6,360 nucleotides of DNA, from contig CAMLKN010000135.1 of assembly GCA_946480655.1 (NCBI GenBank), positions 1 to 6,360 of the forward strand. The letters are read 5' to 3'. This DNA comes from an uncultured Devosia sp. GTDB lineage: Bacteria > Pseudomonadota > Alphaproteobacteria > Rhizobiales > Devosiaceae. Made by a program: the position numbers and the translations under genes. Positions 4,163 through 6,360 of the stretch are shown piece by piece (within the stretch, counting starts at the first letter, position 1; each line of letters begins with the position of its first letter). Under the pieces are notes generated by a model, which was given only the letters and a program-made list of their open reading frames with translations, was not told where the DNA came from and made no database searches.

Positions 4163-6360
4163 ATGGTCACGACCATAGGCGGCCCAAGAGTGCTGCTGCG
4201 GCAATTGCGCGAGACAATGGCGGAGCCTCTGGCCTCGCAGGCTCGTCTCGACAAGATCGTTGATCTCATCGCCGAGAACATGCGCGCCGATGTGTGCTCG
4301 TTCTACGTGCTGCGCGACGACGGCGCGCTCGAACTCTTCGCCACGCACGGCCTCAAGGCCGAATCGGTGCACCTGACGACCCTGCGCCTGGGCGAGGGTC
4401 TCGTCGGCCTCATTGCCGCCGAGGCCGAGCCGCTCAGCCTCGACGATGCGCCCAGCCATCCCTCCTTCGCCTATCGCCCCGAAACGGGCGAGGACAAGTA
4501 CAATTCCTTCCTCGGCGTGCCGGTGCTGCGTGCGGGTCAGACGCTGGGCGTTCTGGTCGTCCAGAATGGCGACCGGCGCCATTACGGCGAGGACGAAACC
4601 GAGGCCATGCTGACCACGGCCACAATCCTGGCCGAAATGATTGCGACCAGCGATTTCGACAATCTGATCAAGCCCGGGTCGGATATCGACCTCAGGCGGC
4701 CTCGCATGTTCAATGGCGTCAGCTTTACCGATGGTATCGCCCTCGGGACCGTGGTGCTCCACGATCCGCGCGTCGTGGTGACCAATTTCATCGCCGAGGA
4801 TACCGACGCCGAGAAGCAGCGCCTTGATGCGGCTTTGGCCAGCATGCGCGTCTCCATCGACGCCATGCTCGATCATGGCGACATGCAGCCGACATCCGAT
4901 CACCGCGAAATCCTCGAAACCTACCGGATGTTTGCCAATGACCGGGGCTGGGTAAACCGGCTCATGGAGGCCATCGACAATGGCCTTTCGGCGGAAGCGG
5001 CGGTCGAGCGGGTGCAGAACGACACCCGCGCCCGCATGCTTCGGCAGACCGATCCCTATATTCGCGACCGCCTGCACGATCTCGACGACCTGGCCAATCG
5101 CCTCCTGCGGGTCTTGACCAATTCCAGTCAGGCCTCGCATCGCGAGCTGCCAGACAACGCCATTCTCGTGGCCCGCAATATGGGCCCGGCGGAACTGCTC
5201 GAGTACGACCGCAAGAAGCTCAGAGGCGTGGTGCTCGAAGAAGGCGGCGCCACGGCCCACGTCGCCATCGTCGCGCGGTCGCTCGGCATCGTCGCGGTAG
5301 GGCAGGCGCAGTCCATTGTCTCGATGTGCGAAACGGGCGACGACATCATCATCGACGGTCCCCTGGGCCAGGTGCATTTGCGCCCGACGCCGGAGGTCGA
5401 GCAGACCTATATCGACAAGGTGCGCATTTCGGCCCGGCGGCGGGCGCATTATGCGGCGCTAAAGAACAAGCCCAGTGTCACCAGGGATGGCATCGAGATC
5501 ACCCTGCTGCACAATTCTGGCCTGGTCGCCGACCTGCCCATGCTGGACGATACCGGGGCCGCGGGCGTCGGGCTCTTCCGCACCGAATTGCAGTTCATGA
5601 TCGCCAGCCGCCTGCCGCGCCTGGCTGAACAGGTCGACCTCTATGCCGAGGCCATGCAGATCGCCGGCAACCGGCCCGTCGTCTTCCGCCTGCTCGATAT
5701 CGGCGGCGACAAGGTGGTGCCCTATCTGCGCTCGGCGGCGGAGGAAAACCCCGCCATGGGCTATCGTTCGATCCGGCTCGGCCTGGATCGACCCGGCCTG
5801 CTGCGCACCCAGATCCGCGCCCTCCTGATTGCAGCGCGCGGTCGGCCGCTCAAGATCCTCGTGCCCATGGTTACAGAGACCTTCGAATTCCGCCAGACCA
5901 AGCTGGTGCTGAAAAAGGAGATCGAACGGCTCCGGCGGGCCGGGCAGCCGGTGCCGGAAAAGGTCGAGATCGGCGCCATGGTCGAAGTGCCATCGCTGCT
6001 GTTCGAACTCGATCAGATCATGCCCGAGAGCGACTTCGTCTCCATCGGCTCCAATGACCTGGTGCAGTTCCTCACCGCCGCCGACCGCGCCAATCCGCGC
6101 GTCTCGAAAGCCTATGACCCGATCGCCCTGCCACGCCTGCGGGCTATCCGCCTCGTGGTCGATGCGGCGGCCCGCCACAACAAGCCCGTCACCATGTGCG
6201 GCGAACTGGCGGGCAAGCCCATGGAGGCACTGGCCCTCATGTCCATTGGCATGACGCGGCTTTCCATGGGCCCGGCTTCGATCGGGCCGATCAAGGAAAT
6301 GATCCTAAATGTCGAGCTGAGGCCGATCCAGGCTGCGGTGGCCGCTGCGCTCAGCGACGG
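4163..6360 (+). CDS. ptsP: Phosphoenolpyruvate-protein phosphotransferase PtsP (EI-Ntr), 3' end missing
   Basis: PtsP takes phosphate from phosphoenolpyruvate and passes it to NPr (PtsO) and then to EIIA-Ntr, a regulatory cascade tied to nitrogen, potassium and carbon state. The frame is open for 732 codons to the window edge; rhizobial PtsP is about 755 residues, so only a short tail is missing. A GAF domain covers about 20-165 (FYVLRDDGALELFATHGL; YNSFLGVPVLRAGQTLGVLV). Enzyme I modules follow. The phosphohistidine is His366 in GGATAHVAIVARSLG. PEP-binding arginines are Arg473 (GLFRTELQFM) and Arg509 (RLLDIGGDK). GSNDLVQF includes Asn631 and Asp632, and the catalytic Cys679 lies in TMCGELAG. 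All key residues are present, so the enzyme should be active. The start ATG is supported by the family-like GPRVLLRQLRE that follows, although the nearest GAGG (4158-4161) is only one base away. It follows lysC in the same direction, as in other Rhizobiales; prfA often comes next. Confidence 0.95.
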   Translation, partial: MVTTIGGPRVLLRQLRETMAEPLASQARLDKIVDLIAENMRADVCSFYVLRDDGALELFATHGLKAESVHLTTLRLGEGLVGLIAAEAEPLSLDDAPSHPSFAYRPETGEDKYNSFLGVPVLRAGQTLGVLVVQNGDRRHYGEDETEAMLTTATILAEMIATSDFDNLIKPGSDIDLRRPRMFNGVSFTDGIALGTVVLHDPRVVVTNFIAEDTDAEKQRLDAALASMRVSIDAMLDHGDMQPTSDHREILETYRMFANDRGWVNRLMEAIDNGLSAEAAVERVQNDTRARMLRQTDPYIRDRLHDLDDLANRLLRVLTNSSQASHRELPDNAILVARNMGPAELLEYDRKKLRGVVLEEGGATAHVAIVARSLGIVAVGQAQSIVSMCETGDDIIIDGPLGQVHLRPTPEVEQTYIDKVRISARRRAHYAALKNKPSVTRDGIEITLLHNSGLVADLPMLDDTGAAGVGLFRTELQFMIASRLPRLAEQVDLYAEAMQIAGNRPVVFRLLDIGGDKVVPYLRSAAEENPAMGYRSIRLGLDRPGLLRTQIRALLIAARGRPLKILVPMVTETFEFRQTKLVLKKEIERLRRAGQPVPEKVEIGAMVEVPSLLFELDQIMPESDFVSIGSNDLVQFLTAADRANPRVSKAYDPIALPRLRAIRLVVDAAARHNKPVTMCGELAGKPMEALALMSIGMTRLSMGPASIGPIKEMILNVELRPIQAAVAAALSD

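Noticed and set aside
3293..5449. A 718-codon open frame on the - strand across lysC and ptsP.
   Set aside because: It lies antisense to two firmly identified genes with all catalytic motifs. Its protein is His/Gly/Arg/Asp-rich with no domain, as expected for the complement of GC-rich codons.

Overview
The window is a GC-rich stretch of an alphaproteobacterial chromosome. The order Rhizobiales/Hyphomicrobiales is well supported: ubiG is divergent from a GTG-started aspartate kinase gene, which is followed by ptsP (nitrogen-PTS enzyme I). This gene order is familiar from rhizobial relatives. A Devosia-like family is a guess from the look of the proteins.

The left part (1 to about 1850) is accessory or lineage-specific. 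It holds the 5' end of a leftward gene for an exported, probably outer-membrane protein (1-182). A divergent intergenic region follows, with a perfect 17-bp palindrome and a 20-bp-period direct repeat. Next comes a small cytoplasmic protein that looks like a DUF2171/PRC-barrel relative (352-723). After a 207-bp gap with small inverted repeats comes a secreted protein of 285 residues (931-1788). It has a signal peptide, a repetitive Asp/Val/Asn/Gly region, a Gly/Asn/Ser linker and a compact C-terminal domain with two cysteines. A strong hairpin (1816-1846) separates this gene from the convergent ubiG.

The right part is core metabolism. ubiG (leftward, 1850-2596) encodes the O-methyltransferase of ubiquinone synthesis. 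The 231-bp ubiG-lysC spacer carries a large, nearly perfect palindrome (2771-2808), probably a dispersed intergenic repeat. lysC (2828-4093) encodes aspartate kinase with two C-terminal ACT domains. It has an in-frame ATG at codon 260, behind a modest Shine-Dalgarno match, that could give a separate regulatory subunit. A weak hairpin and 69 bp separate it from ptsP (4163 onward), which encodes a GAF-domain PEP-protein phosphotransferase and runs off the right edge with only its last residues missing.

lysC and ptsP lie in the same direction and may be co-transcribed, linking aspartate-family amino-acid synthesis with the nitrogen PTS by position. I see no mobile element, CRISPR, tRNA or rRNA, and no clear undescribed multi-gene system. 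The best candidates for new biology are the secreted Gly-rich protein, the palindromes and the possible internal lysC start.
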